From contig NZ_CP097263.1 of the NCBI RefSeq assembly GCF_028622115.1, positions 6,262,001 to 6,326,000 of the forward strand: a stretch of DNA of 64,000 nucleotides, written 5' to 3'. Of this stretch, positions 52,835-62,374 are shown in pieces (within the stretch, counting starts at the first letter, position 1; every line of letters begins with the position of its first letter). Made by a program: the position numbers and the translations under genes. The notes under the pieces are model-generated. The model did no database searches. It was not told the origin of the DNA and saw only the letters and a program-made list of their open reading frames with translations. Source of the stretch: Kutzneria chonburiensis (GTDB lineage: Bacteria > Actinomycetota > Actinomycetes > Mycobacteriales > Pseudonocardiaceae).

Positions 52835-53998
52835 TCAGCCCACCAGTTCTTCGAGTCGGGAGACGAGTTCGGCCGGCGCCGGCAGGGCGGCGATCTCGGC
52901 GCGGACCTCGGCGGCCGCGGTGGCCAGCGAGGCGTCGGTCAGCAGTCGGGTCAGGTCGTCCGCGTCGACCTGGCGCACATCGGTGTCGACCTCGAAGCCG
53001 ACGCCACGCTTGGCCACCTCGTGCGCGTTGTGGAACTGGTCCGCGCCCTGCGGCACGACCAACTGGGGCACGCCCAGCGCCAGCGAGGTCATGGTGGAGC
53101 CGGAGCCGCCGTGGTGGATCACCGCGGTGCTGGTGGCCAGCAGTGCGTTGAGCGGCGTGTACGACACCGGCCGCACGTTGGCCGGCAGCGCGCCCAGCTG
53201 CTCCGCGTCGGCGTCGCCGAGCGTGACCACGAACTCGGCGTCGATGCCACCAGCCACGTCGGCCAGCCACTGGAGCGGCCCGAGACCGGCGAAGCCGGGC
53301 AGCACGGTGCCGAGCGTCACGACCACCCGCGGCCGGTCGGGCCGGCGCAGCAGCCAGTCCGGCAGCTGACCGCCGCCGTTGTACGGCACGTACCGCATCG
53401 ACCAGCCGGTCTCGGGCGTGCCCATGCTCGGCGGGGCGACATTGAGCAGGCCGCGACGCGGCGGCGGGCCGTCCACGCCGTGCTGCTGATAGGTGTCGGC
53501 CAGCACCTCGGCGATCCGCGTGCTGCGGTCGGCCGGGCTGAACAGGCCGAACGCCTGTTCCACCGCGGGCACGCCGAGCTTGGCCGCGGCCAGCGCGCCG
53601 GCGCCCTCCAGCGGCGAGTGCAGCACGAGATCGGGCCGCCAGCTGTCGGCCAGCTCGACCACGGCGTCCGCGACGGCCACGGACAGCGGCGCGAACAGCT
53701 GCATCGCGACCCCGGTGAGCCGGTCGAAGTCGCCGCTGCGCGAGGCCTCCTTGATCCGCTGCTGGATGGCCTTGACGTCGACCTGGTCGCGCGTGGCCTG
53801 CATCAGCCGTTCGAACCGCGCGTGGTCGGCGGTCTCGACGACGTGCAGACCGGATGCGGCCAGCATCGGCACGTGCTCGGGGCTGCGGCCGGACATGGCC
53901 AGCAGCACCTCGTGGCCGGCGGCGCGCAGCGCCCAGGAGATCGGCACCATCGGCAGCATGTGGCCGAGGCCGGGTGACGCGGTGACCAGAACTCTCAT
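52835..53998 (-). CDS. MGT-type glycosyltransferase 3
   Basis: The 387-aa protein heads the four-gene run. MRVLVTASPGLGHMLPMVP, HHGGSGSTMTSL and MRYVPYNGGGQLPDWLL are clear. The sugar-binding loop reads HHGGSGS, a variant of HHGGAGT. The ATG at 53998 follows a GGGGGTT stretch; longer in-frame starts up to 54148 lie in the promoter region. Confidence 0.9.
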   Translation of the reverse strand: MRVLVTASPGLGHMLPMVPISWALRAAGHEVLLAMSGRSPEHVPMLAASGLHVVETADHARFERLMQATRDQVDVKAIQQRIKEASRSGDFDRLTGVAMQLFAPLSVAVADAVVELADSWRPDLVLHSPLEGAGALAAAKLGVPAVEQAFGLFSPADRSTRIAEVLADTYQQHGVDGPPPRRGLLNVAPPSMGTPETGWSMRYVPYNGGGQLPDWLLRRPDRPRVVVTLGTVLPGFAGLGPLQWLADVAGGIDAEFVVTLGDADAEQLGALPANVRPVSYTPLNALLATSTAVIHHGGSGSTMTSLALGVPQLVVPQGADQFHNAHEVAKRGVGFEVDTDVRQVDADDLTRLLTDASLATAAAEVRAEIAALPAPAELVSRLEELVG

Positions 53999-54405
53999 CA
54001 GGAACCCCCGTGACGAAAGAGATGGGATACACCCACAATTTAGCGGCCAAGCGAAGGTCACGTCGAGGAGGGTGCGCCAGAGGATGTGACGGGGGCGCCG
54101 GTCATGCGCCTTAGACAACACTGGAGAAAAGAAGAGCGGCCCGCTCAACCAGCCTGGGGGTCACTGGGAGCGGGCCGCCGAGAACAGCTTAGGGTCTCGA
54201 CCGCCGATTTGCCTCATGTTTGCGCGAGATCCGTCGAAAAAATCTTCGCCGCCGCCACTCGAACGGGTGAACGAGCGTGCAAACGGGTGAAACCCTGCCT
54301 CGCAGACTGTGTGAACTGCCCCGATCGGCCGATGTGAGACGGGTGTGTGCCGCCAGCCTGACAGTCACTCGCGTGGCACCCCGTGGAGCCTGACGGAGAT
54401 GCCTG
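53999..54405. other. Divergent intergenic region upstream of the glycosyltransferase operon
   Basis: About 400 bp hold no convincing gene. An inverted repeat GCGGCCCGCTC / GAGCGGGCCGC lies at 54136-54146 and 54168-54178 (21-nt loop). The stretch near 54230 (CGAAAAAATC) is AT-rich and may hold the promoter of the rightward genes. Confidence 0.6.
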
Positions 54406-54600
54406 ATGAGTGAACCCCGTTGGTGGGTGGACTGCCTGGACCCGTTCGGCCGGGACCGGTCGATGACGGTGCTGGTGGAGCACGACAGCGTGGTGCTGGT
54501 GGCCCCGCCCGGCGCGACAGCGGTGCTGTCGCCGCAGCAGACGCGGCGGCTGCACAGCGCACTCGACCGGGCGGCTGGGGATCTGGGGTTGAGCGAATGA
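54406..54600 (+). CDS. Small conserved-type protein paired with the next gene
   Basis: This 64-aa protein begins SEPRWWVDCLDPFGRDRS and is predicted mostly beta with a final helix. A CGGAGATG precedes the ATG. Its stop overlaps the next ATG (ATGA), which supports it as a real gene. Function unknown. Confidence 0.65.
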   Translation: MSEPRWWVDCLDPFGRDRSMTVLVEHDSVVLVAPPGATAVLSPQQTRRLHSALDRAAGDLGLSE

Positions 54601-55424
54601 GCACTGTGGACGACGGGATGCGGCGCGCCGTACTGCGCCGCCTGGCCGCGCTGGACCAGGCCGCGGAGCAGACCAACGCCGGTGGCGCGCTGGCCCCGCT
54701 GGCCCGCGCCGAGCTACAGCGGCTGGCCGACGGCTGGCGGCTGCTGCTCGAGGTGCACACCGCCGACGAGGAGGGCCGCTGTCGGGCCTGCCCCGGCCGG
54801 CTGCGCAAGCGGCGTTGGCCGTGCAAGGTGTGGCTGCTCGCACACCAGCACCTGATCGGCGCCGGCACGCCGCCGCCCCCGCCGCAGCGCGGCGGGTTGT
54901 TCGGCCTGTTCCGCCGCGGCGGCCGACACGGCAAGCACTCCAACGCAGCGCCCGTGCAGGGCGTGCGCACGCCACCGCTGCCGGCGACCGCGCGGCGCAG
55001 CATGGAGCTGCCGCCCGATATCCCGCCGGAGGTGCCGGCGGAGATGACCGTGCGGCTGCCGGTGATCCGCGCGGCGCTGCCGCCCGCGCCCAGCTACACG
55101 CCGGTCATGCCGGCCAGCACGCCGCCGGCCATCGCCAGCTCCGGGCCGTTCGCCATCGTCGACGACCCGACGTGGCCCGCGCCCAGCGAGTACCTGGACC
55201 GGCCGGACGCCCCGGCGCTGGCCACCCTGGACCCGATCGGCGCGTTCGGTGGTGTGCTGCCCGCGCCGGCCGAGCCGGCCATGCCGCCGATCGAGCCGCT
55301 GGAGGACACCATGGTGGTGGCCGAGGCGCCGCGGTTCGAGCTGCTGGGCGAGCCCGACGCGGAGACCGAGGAGATGCGCCGGGTGCTCGAGGACTACTGG
55401 CAGGGCTCACCCGCCGCCAAGTAA
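54597..55424 (+). CDS. Pro/Ala-rich protein with N-terminal Cys-His motif
   Basis: The protein is 275 aa. Residues of about 1-95 form a helical domain with HTADEEGRCRACPGRLRKRR and WPCKVWLLAHQHL, a Cys/His arrangement that may bind zinc. The rest is a Pro-rich, low-complexity region. ATGA coupling to the 64-aa gene. This pair is of a kind seen in actinobacteria, but function is unknown to me. Confidence 0.6.
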   Translation: MSTVDDGMRRAVLRRLAALDQAAEQTNAGGALAPLARAELQRLADGWRLLLEVHTADEEGRCRACPGRLRKRRWPCKVWLLAHQHLIGAGTPPPPPQRGGLFGLFRRGGRHGKHSNAAPVQGVRTPPLPATARRSMELPPDIPPEVPAEMTVRLPVIRAALPPAPSYTPVMPASTPPAIASSGPFAIVDDPTWPAPSEYLDRPDAPALATLDPIGAFGGVLPAPAEPAMPPIEPLEDTMVVAEAPRFELLGEPDAETEEMRRVLEDYWQGSPAAK

Positions 55425-55445
55425 CCCGCGGGCAGGATGGGACCG

Positions 55446-56312
55446 GTGAACTGGCTGATGTCACCGGGGCAGCTGCTCGTCTGCGACCTGGACGGGACGC
55501 TGCTGCGTTCCGACACGTCGCTGTCCGACGTCGCCCGCGACGGGCTCAACCGGCTCGTCGCGGCCGGCGTCGCGCTGACCATCGCCAGCGCGCGCAGCAC
55601 TGCCGCCATGCGCCCGATGCTGCCCGGCGTGGACGTGGCGCTGCCGGTGATCGAGCACAACGGGGCGTACATCTCCGATCTGCGCAGCGGGCAGCACCTG
55701 GTCACCAACGCGCTGGACGCGGCCACCGCCGGCACGGTCGTGGAGCTGCTCGGTGCCCCCATCGTGACCAGCTGGGACGGGGCCCGCGATCGGGTGCACT
55801 TCGGCGCCGACCTCAACGGCGGCGCGGGCTGGTTCATCGCCGAGAAGCGCCGGTACCACGACCCGCGGCTGACCGAGACCGCCGACCTGCGGGCCGTCGC
55901 CGCCGCCGAACAGGTCGTGATGCTGTGCTCGTACGTGCCGGACGAGGACGCGCCGGCGGTGGCGGCCCGCGTGCAGGAGGCGGTGGGCGAGGCCGCCCGG
56001 GTGTGGGCCGCGCTGAACTCGTACAGCCCGGGCTGGTCCGAGGTCGTCGTGCAGAGCCCGCTGGCCAGCAAGGGCGCAGCCATCCTGGAGCTGCGGCAGC
56101 GCCTCGACCTGCACGGCGAGATCACCGTGTGCGGCGACCACGTCAACGACCTGCCCATGTTCGCCGTCGCCGACCGCCGCATCGCGCCGGCCAACGCCCA
56201 GCCCGCGGTGCGCGCCGCCGCCACGGTCGTCACGGGAACCAACGACGATGACGGCGTCGTCACATATCTGACGGATCAGCTCGCGATCTCACGGCGCGCA
56301 GCCGCTGAATAG
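55446..56312 (+). CDS. HAD-superfamily hydrolase (Cof type)
   Basis: The 288-aa protein has motif I (VCDLDGTLLRSD), a cap domain between motifs II (TIASARS) and III, and motif IV (CGDHVNDLPMF). This is the Cof-type phosphatase set acting on sugar or other phosphates. GTG 55446 is preferred: CAGGAT (55433-55438) ends 7 nt before it, which fits a leaderless transcript. ATG 55437 would overlap that hexamer. Confidence 0.86.
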   Translation: MNWLMSPGQLLVCDLDGTLLRSDTSLSDVARDGLNRLVAAGVALTIASARSTAAMRPMLPGVDVALPVIEHNGAYISDLRSGQHLVTNALDAATAGTVVELLGAPIVTSWDGARDRVHFGADLNGGAGWFIAEKRRYHDPRLTETADLRAVAAAEQVVMLCSYVPDEDAPAVAARVQEAVGEAARVWAALNSYSPGWSEVVVQSPLASKGAAILELRQRLDLHGEITVCGDHVNDLPMFAVADRRIAPANAQPAVRAAATVVTGTNDDDGVVTYLTDQLAISRRAAAE

Positions 56313-56350
56313 GGTATGACCAGGGCACGCACCGGCACCGGGAGGAACAC

Positions 56351-57793
56351 GTGCACGACGGCAGTGGCCGCATCGTGGTGCAGGGCCTGAGCAAGCAGTT
56401 CGGCCCGATCACCGCGGTCAACAACCTCAGCTTCACCGTCGAGCCCGGGTCGGTCACCGGCTTCCTCGGGCCGAACGGCGCCGGCAAGACCACCACGCTG
56501 CGCATGCTGCTCGGCCTGGTGCGGCCGAACGCGGGCACCTCGACCATCAACGGCCTCCCGTTCGACCAGCTCGGCAACCCTGCTCGCGTGGTCGGGGCCG
56601 TGCTGGAGGCCCAGGGGTTCCACCCGGGCCGCACGGCCCGCAACCACCTGCGGGTGTACGCGGCCGCCATGGGCGTGCCGGACCAGCGGGTCGACCAGGT
56701 GCTGGAGCTCGTCGGGCTGACCGAGGCCGGGCGACGGGCCGCCGGCGGCTTCTCGCTGGGCATGAAGCAGCGGCTGGCGCTGGCCACCGCGCTGCTCGGC
56801 GACCCGCAGGTGCTGGTGCTCGACGAGCCGGCCAACGGGCTCGACCCCGAGGGCATCGCCTGGCTGCGGGCCTTCCTCCAGTCGTTCGCGCGCACCGGCC
56901 GGACCGTGCTGATCTCCAGCCACCTGCTGGCCGAGATCGAGCAGACGGTGGACCAGGTCGTGATCATCAGCCGCGGGCAGACCGTGTACTACGGCTCGCT
57001 GGACTACCTGCGGCAGTCGCAGCAGAGCCGGGTGCTCGTGCAGGCCGCCGACCCGCAGGCGCTGGTGGCCAAGCTGAACGAGGCCGGCGTGAACATGGTC
57101 GAGCAGACGCCGGACGGCCGGCTGGCCATCACCGGCGTCGACCGCAAGACCGTGGCGGATTTGGCCATGGCGGCCAGCATCGCGCTGTACGACATCCAGC
57201 AGGAGATCGTCGACCTCGAGCAGCTGTTCTTCCGGCTGACCCAGGGGCAGTACACCGGCCAGCAGGCCGCCTACGGGGCGCCGCCCGGATACGGACCGCC
57301 GCCGGGCGGCGGCTACGGGCCGCCGTCGCAGGGCTACGCCGCCCCGCCGCCCGGGTACGACCCCAGCCAGCCCTACTCGGGTCCGGCGCAGCAGCCGTCC
57401 GGCGGCTACGCCGCACCGCCCCAGGCCACGCCGCCCCAGGGCTACACCGCACCGGGATACGACCCCAACCAGCCTTACGCGGGTCCGCCGCAGCAGCCGT
57501 CCGGCGGTTATGCCGCACCGCCGCCCGGCTACGACCCGAACCAGCCGCCGAGCTACGCCCCGACGCAGCAGCCCGGCACGCCGCCGCAGGGGTACGCGCA
57601 GCAGCAGTACCCGGGTTTCGCGCCGCCGCCGGGCACACCGCCCCAGGGCTACGCGCCGCCCGTCGATCCCCAGCAGCAGAACCAGCAGCAGTACCAGCAA
57701 CAACAGCCCGGCCAGCAGTACGGCGGCCAGCCCTCCGCGCCGCCGCAGGACCAGCAGCAGCCGCCCGCCGGCGGTTGGGGAGGTAACGCCTGA
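56351..57793 (+). CDS. ABC transporter ATPase with long Pro/Gln/Tyr-rich tail
   Basis: The 480-aa protein has an ordinary ABC ATPase at residues 1 to about 300 (Walker A GPNGAGKTTT, signature FSLGMKQRL, Walker B VLVLDEPANGLDP). The remaining 180 residues are low-complexity, with repeated PPGYDPNQP, QQPSGGYAAPP and runs of Q. The tail is likely disordered. GTG start with GGGAGGA upstream. It is coupled by 1 bp to the permease gene. The cargo is unknown. Confidence 0.88.
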   Translation: MHDGSGRIVVQGLSKQFGPITAVNNLSFTVEPGSVTGFLGPNGAGKTTTLRMLLGLVRPNAGTSTINGLPFDQLGNPARVVGAVLEAQGFHPGRTARNHLRVYAAAMGVPDQRVDQVLELVGLTEAGRRAAGGFSLGMKQRLALATALLGDPQVLVLDEPANGLDPEGIAWLRAFLQSFARTGRTVLISSHLLAEIEQTVDQVVIISRGQTVYYGSLDYLRQSQQSRVLVQAADPQALVAKLNEAGVNMVEQTPDGRLAITGVDRKTVADLAMAASIALYDIQQEIVDLEQLFFRLTQGQYTGQQAAYGAPPGYGPPPGGGYGPPSQGYAAPPPGYDPSQPYSGPAQQPSGGYAAPPQATPPQGYTAPGYDPNQPYAGPPQQPSGGYAAPPPGYDPNQPPSYAPTQQPGTPPQGYAQQQYPGFAPPPGTPPQGYAPPVDPQQQNQQQYQQQQPGQQYGGQPSAPPQDQQQPPAGGWGGNA

Positions 57794-58668
57794 TGGGCCG
57801 GCTCATCTCCGCCGAGTTCCGCAAGATCCTCACCACCAAGATGTGGTGGGCGCTGCTCATTCCCACGGTGGCCCTGGCCGCGCTGTGGAGCATCGCCGGC
57901 AACTACCTGATCGGCGCCGTCGTCGACCAGATCGACAACTCGGTCGTGGCCGCCCAGCTGCGGCTGAACTTCAACAACCTGCCGTGGTCGACGCTGATGT
58001 TCGCCCGCACGGTGAACATCAGCGCCATCTTCCCCATCGTGTTCGGGGCGCTGGCGATGTCCAGCGAGATCAACCGCCGGACCATCACCACCAGCTACCT
58101 GACCGCGCCCAACCGCGGCAGCCTGCTGTCGGCCAAGGCCGTCACGTACGCCGCGTGGGGCCTGCTGTTCGGCGTGGTCATCACCGGCGTGGCCAGCATC
58201 GGCATGGCCATCGCCTCGCGGCCGGAGCAGCTGCCGGACGCGGTGAGCTGGCTGGAGATCGCCGCCTCCGGCATCGTCTCGTGCATGCTGTGGACGCTGC
58301 TCGGCATGGGCGTCGGCGCCCTGTTCGGCAACCCGATCGCGTCGATCATCTCGCTGCTGCTCTACACCCTGCTGGTGGAGAACCTGATCGGCCTCGCGCT
58401 GCCCGACCACTGGCCGGGCATCCTGATCAACGGCTCGGCCAACGGCCTCACCGGCTCGGTCGCCTCCCAGCTCGTGGTGGACAAGGTGCCCAACATCGGC
58501 GCGCTGATGACCGGCGAGGCCCAGGAGCTGTTCAGCAACGCCATCCGCACCGCGGCCGGCGCCGGCGGCGCCTACGACTGGTGGATCAGCGGCCTGATCT
58601 TCGCCGCCTGGACCGCCGCCTTCGCAGTCGCCGGCTGGCTCATGAGCAAGACCCGCGACATCACCTGA
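57793..58668 (+). CDS. ABC-2 type permease
   Basis: The 291-aa protein has six membrane helices. It begins GRLISAEFRKILTTKMWWA, which is typical of ABC-2 permeases paired with Bcr-type ATPases. It shares one base with the upstream ATPase stop, so they form one transporter. Confidence 0.88.
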   Translation: MGRLISAEFRKILTTKMWWALLIPTVALAALWSIAGNYLIGAVVDQIDNSVVAAQLRLNFNNLPWSTLMFARTVNISAIFPIVFGALAMSSEINRRTITTSYLTAPNRGSLLSAKAVTYAAWGLLFGVVITGVASIGMAIASRPEQLPDAVSWLEIAASGIVSCMLWTLLGMGVGALFGNPIASIISLLLYTLLVENLIGLALPDHWPGILINGSANGLTGSVASQLVVDKVPNIGALMTGEAQELFSNAIRTAAGAGGAYDWWISGLIFAAWTAAFAVAGWLMSKTRDIT

Positions 58669-58675
58669 CCCTCAA

Positions 58676-58742
58676 ATGTCACATGCGCGTCGGACTTGCC
58701 TCCATTCGGCACCTCCGGTCCGCATGTGACATCGGGGGCATG
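58676..58742. promoter_or_regulatory. 12-bp inverted repeats overlapping a leaderless promoter
   Basis: ATGTCACATGCG (58676-58687) and CGCATGTGACAT (58731-58742) are perfect complements 43 nt apart. The right copy covers a GTGACA -35-like box (58736-58741), 17 bp before TAAGTT (58759-58764), which is 7 nt before the GTG start at 58772. A repressor binding both would block the fused ABC exporter. Confidence 0.6.
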
Positions 58743-58771
58743 ATCAAGGGCGGACACCGTAAGTTACTTCT

Positions 58772-61700
58772 GTGTCCGAACAAACGGGATGGGTGCGGCG
58801 GCTGGCCGCGGCGTGCTGGCGGCATCCGGTCGTGGTGGTGCTGTCGCTGGGCGCGGCGGTGCTCGGCGTCGGCCAGCAGGCGGTCGCGCCGCTGGTGGTG
58901 CGGCTCGCGGTGGACGACGCGGTGGCCGGCACGACCACCCGGCTGGGCTGGCTGATCGGCGCGCTGGCCGGCATCGAGGTGTTGACCTTCGTCACCGCGT
59001 TCCTGCGGCGCTACCTGGGCGGACGGCTGGCCCTGGACGTGCAGCACGACCTGCGTGGGCAGGTGTTCGCGGCGGTGCAGCGGCTGGATGGCGGCAAGCA
59101 GGACGAGCTGCGCACCGGCCAGGTCGTGTCCCGCTCGATCAGCGACCTGAACCAGGTCCAGGGCCTGGTCATGATGGTGCCGTACGCGCTGGGCAACATC
59201 GCCTTCGTACTCGTGGCGGTCGGCGCGATGCTGTGGTTGTCGCCGTTGCTGACGGTAATCGCGCTGATCGTGGTGCCGGCCGTGGTGTACGTGGCGCTGC
59301 GCAGCCGCAAGACGTTGTTCTCCGCGACCTGGCACGCGCAGCAGCAGGCGGCCGACGTCGCGCAGCACGTCGAGGAGACGGTCACCGGCGTTCGCGTGGT
59401 GAAGGGCTTCGGCCAGGAGGGCCGTGAGATCCGCGGCTTGGAGGCCCGGGCCCGTCGACTGTTCTCGTTACGGATGCGCGCGGCGCGGCTGACCGCGCCG
59501 CCGACGGCGACGCTGGGCGCGATGCCGCTGTTCGGACAGATCGCGGTGCTCGGTCTCGGCGGCTGGCTGGCGTTGCACGGCCAGGTCACGCTCGGCACGT
59601 TCCTCGCCTTCGCCAGCTACGTGACCGGGCTGCTGGGCCCGGCCCGGTTCCTGGCTTCGGCGATGGTCACGGCGCAGGTCACCAAGGCCAGCGTGAACCG
59701 CGTCAACGAGCTCATCGATTCGCAGCCCGATGTGCGCGACGGCGATGCGGACGTGCCGACCGGCCCACTGTCCGTGCAGCTGGACGGCATCACGTTCGGG
59801 TACTCGCGCCGGGAACCGGTTTTGGCTCACGTGAGCCTGAACGTTGAGCCAGGCGAGACGCTCGCACTGGTGGGCACCGCCGGTTCCGGCAAATCAACCG
59901 TGTCGCTGTTGCTGCCCCGCTTCTATGACGTGCACGCCGGCGCGATCCGCGTCGGCGGTGTCGACGTGCGGGATCTGAAGCTGCACTCGCTGCGGAACGC
60001 GGTCGGGGTGGTGTTCGAGGAGGCGTTCCTGTTCTCCGACACCATCCGCGGCAACATCGCGTACGGACGGCCTGAGGCCACCGAAGCGGAAGTCGAGGAG
60101 GCTGCACGGGCGGCCGAGGCGCACGAGTTCATTCACGCGCTGCCCGAGGGCTACGACACGAAGGTCGGCGAGCGCGGCCTGACGCTGTCCGGAGGACAGC
60201 GTCAACGCATCGCGTTGGCCCGCGCGCTGCTGTCGGCGCCGCGCGTGCTCGTGCTGGACGACGCGACGTCCGCGGTCGACGCCGTGACCGAGGCGGCGAT
60301 CCACGACACGCTCAAGGCCGTCACCGCGCAGCGCACCACGCTGCTGATCGCCCACCGACGTTCGACGCTCGCACTAGCCGACCGCATCGCAGTGCTGGAC
60401 CAGGGCCGCGTGGTCGACGTCGGCACCGAGCAGGAGCTCAACGAGCGCTGCGCGCTGTTCCGTGAACTGCTGGCCGGTCCCGGCGAGGCGATCGAGGACG
60501 CGACCACGAGCGCGGACGTGGAATCGACCGAGCTGTGGCCAGAGGTCGCGCCCGAGGAACCCGACGTGCCGGACCTGGTGCCGCTGCCCGAGGCCACGGA
60601 GCAGCCGTTGCTCAGCCCCGAGACCGGTGCCACGGACCGCAAGTTCGGACTGCTGTCGTTGCTGCGCCCAGTGCGCTGGGCGCTGGTGCTCGTCGGTGCG
60701 CTCGTCGCGGTCGACGCCCTCAGCTCCATGGCGCTGCCGGCGCTCGTGCGCTACGGCGTGGACGACGGCGTCACGCGCGGCGCACTGAGCGCGCTGTGGA
60801 TCGCCACGGGTCTCGGCGCGGGGATCGTCGTCGTCAACTGGCTGAACGCGCGCGTGGAGACGCTGCTGACCGCGCGCGTCGGCGAGCGCCTGCTGTACGT
60901 GCTGCGCGTGCGGAGCTTCACGCACCTGCAACGGCTTGGCCTCGACTACTACGAGCGCGAGCTCGCCGGTCGGATCATGACCCGGATGACCACGGACGTC
61001 GACGCGCTGTCGACGTTCCTCCAGACCGGCCTCGTGACGGCGGCGGTGAGCGGTCTGACCATCGTCGGCATCGCGGTGGCGCTGCTGGTCACCGACGTCG
61101 GCCTGGCCCTGGTGTCGATGGCGGCGATCCCGATCTTGGCCGTCGCCACCTACTTCTTCCGCAAGGCGTCGTCCGAGGCGTACGCCCAGGCGCGTGAGCG
61201 GGTCAGCGTGGTCAACGCCGACCTCCAGGAGAATGTGTCCGGGCTGCGCGTCACGCAGGCGTTCACACGGGAGCAGTACTCGGCGCGCGAGTTCGGAGAG
61301 CGCAGTCTGGCCTACCGGACCTCGCGGCTGCGGGCGCAGCGCTACATCGCCGTGTACTTCCCGTTCGTGGCGCTGCTGTCCGGCTTCGCGCAGGCGGCGG
61401 TGCTGGCCGTCGGCGCGTACCGCGTGGCCAACGGGGACCTGTCGGCCGGCGCGCTGCTGGCGTTCCAGCTGTACCTGGGGCTGTTCTTCGCGCCGGTGCA
61501 GCAGCTGTCCGGCGTGTTCGACGGCTACCAGCAGGCGATGGTCGGGTTGAAGCGCATCGGCGAGCTGCTGAGCACGCGGTCGTCGATCGTGCTGCCGGCC
61601 GAGCCCGTGGCCGTGCCGGCGACGCTGCGCGGCGACATCGAGCTCCGTGACGTGACCTTCCGCTACGAGGGCGCCGCGTCGCCGGCACTCGATCGCGTGA

Positions 61701-62374
61701 ACCTGCATGTCCGCGCCGGCGAGACCGTGGCGCTGGTCGGCCGTACCGGCGCCGGCAAATCGACGCTGGTCAAGCTGGTCGCGCGGTTCTACGACGTGAC
61801 CGGCGGGGCCGTGCTGGTGGACGGCGTCGATGTGCGTGACTACGACCTGGACGGCTATCGCGGCCGGCTCGGCGTCGTGCCGCAGGAGGCGCACCTGTTC
61901 GTCGGCGACGTGGCCGACAACGTGCGGTATGGGCGGCCGTCGGCTTCACGCGATGAGGTGACGTCGGCTGTGCGGGCCGTCGGGGCGCTGCGGCAGGTCG
62001 CCGGTTTGCCACAGGCGATGCACCAGCAGGTCGGCGAACGGGGTCAGGCCCTGTCAGCCGGGCAGCGGCAGCTGATCGCGTTGGCCCGGGCCGAACTCGT
62101 CGATCCGGCGGTGTTGTTGCTGGACGAGGCCACCGCGGCACTGGACCCGGCCACCGAGGCGGTCGTGTTGGCGGCCAGCGAGCACCTCGCCAGGCGCCGC
62201 ACCACGTTCGTCGTCGCGCACCGGCTCGCCACCGCGGCCCGCGCGGACCGCATCGTGGTCCTGGACCAGGGACGCATCGTCGAGCAGGGCACCCACGCGG
62301 AACTCCTGGAGGCCGGCGGCCGCTACGCCACCATGTGGCGCACCAGCGCCCACCTGGCCGACGACGCCGCCTGA
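58772..62374 (+). CDS. Fused two-half ABC exporter (type IV)
   Basis: The 1200-aa protein is two ABC exporter halves in one chain. Half 1 has six helices, then Walker A GTAGSGKST, LSGGQRQ and Walker B VLVLDDATSAVD, with Asp in place of the catalytic Glu. Half 2 has Walker A GRTGAGKST, LSAGQRQ and LLLDEATAALD, with Glu. One site is thus degenerate, as in heterodimeric exporters such as TM287/288. It probably exports lipids or drugs. The GTG start seems leaderless. Confidence 0.9.
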   Translation: MSEQTGWVRRLAAACWRHPVVVVLSLGAAVLGVGQQAVAPLVVRLAVDDAVAGTTTRLGWLIGALAGIEVLTFVTAFLRRYLGGRLALDVQHDLRGQVFAAVQRLDGGKQDELRTGQVVSRSISDLNQVQGLVMMVPYALGNIAFVLVAVGAMLWLSPLLTVIALIVVPAVVYVALRSRKTLFSATWHAQQQAADVAQHVEETVTGVRVVKGFGQEGREIRGLEARARRLFSLRMRAARLTAPPTATLGAMPLFGQIAVLGLGGWLALHGQVTLGTFLAFASYVTGLLGPARFLASAMVTAQVTKASVNRVNELIDSQPDVRDGDADVPTGPLSVQLDGITFGYSRREPVLAHVSLNVEPGETLALVGTAGSGKSTVSLLLPRFYDVHAGAIRVGGVDVRDLKLHSLRNAVGVVFEEAFLFSDTIRGNIAYGRPEATEAEVEEAARAAEAHEFIHALPEGYDTKVGERGLTLSGGQRQRIALARALLSAPRVLVLDDATSAVDAVTEAAIHDTLKAVTAQRTTLLIAHRRSTLALADRIAVLDQGRVVDVGTEQELNERCALFRELLAGPGEAIEDATTSADVESTELWPEVAPEEPDVPDLVPLPEATEQPLLSPETGATDRKFGLLSLLRPVRWALVLVGALVAVDALSSMALPALVRYGVDDGVTRGALSALWIATGLGAGIVVVNWLNARVETLLTARVGERLLYVLRVRSFTHLQRLGLDYYERELAGRIMTRMTTDVDALSTFLQTGLVTAAVSGLTIVGIAVALLVTDVGLALVSMAAIPILAVATYFFRKASSEAYAQARERVSVVNADLQENVSGLRVTQAFTREQYSAREFGERSLAYRTSRLRAQRYIAVYFPFVALLSGFAQAAVLAVGAYRVANGDLSAGALLAFQLYLGLFFAPVQQLSGVFDGYQQAMVGLKRIGELLSTRSSIVLPAEPVAVPATLRGDIELRDVTFRYEGAASPALDRVNLHVRAGETVALVGRTGAGKSTLVKLVARFYDVTGGAVLVDGVDVRDYDLDGYRGRLGVVPQEAHLFVGDVADNVRYGRPSASRDEVTSAVRAVGALRQVAGLPQAMHQQVGERGQALSAGQRQLIALARAELVDPAVLLLDEATAALDPATEAVVLAASEHLARRRTTFVVAHRLATAARADRIVVLDQGRIVEQGTHAELLEAGGRYATMWRTSAHLADDAA

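Noticed and set aside
51755-53977. A 740-codon open frame antisense to the glycosyltransferases
   Set aside because: All three genes on the other strand have complete motifs. The antisense product is His/Gln/Arg-rich and matches nothing.
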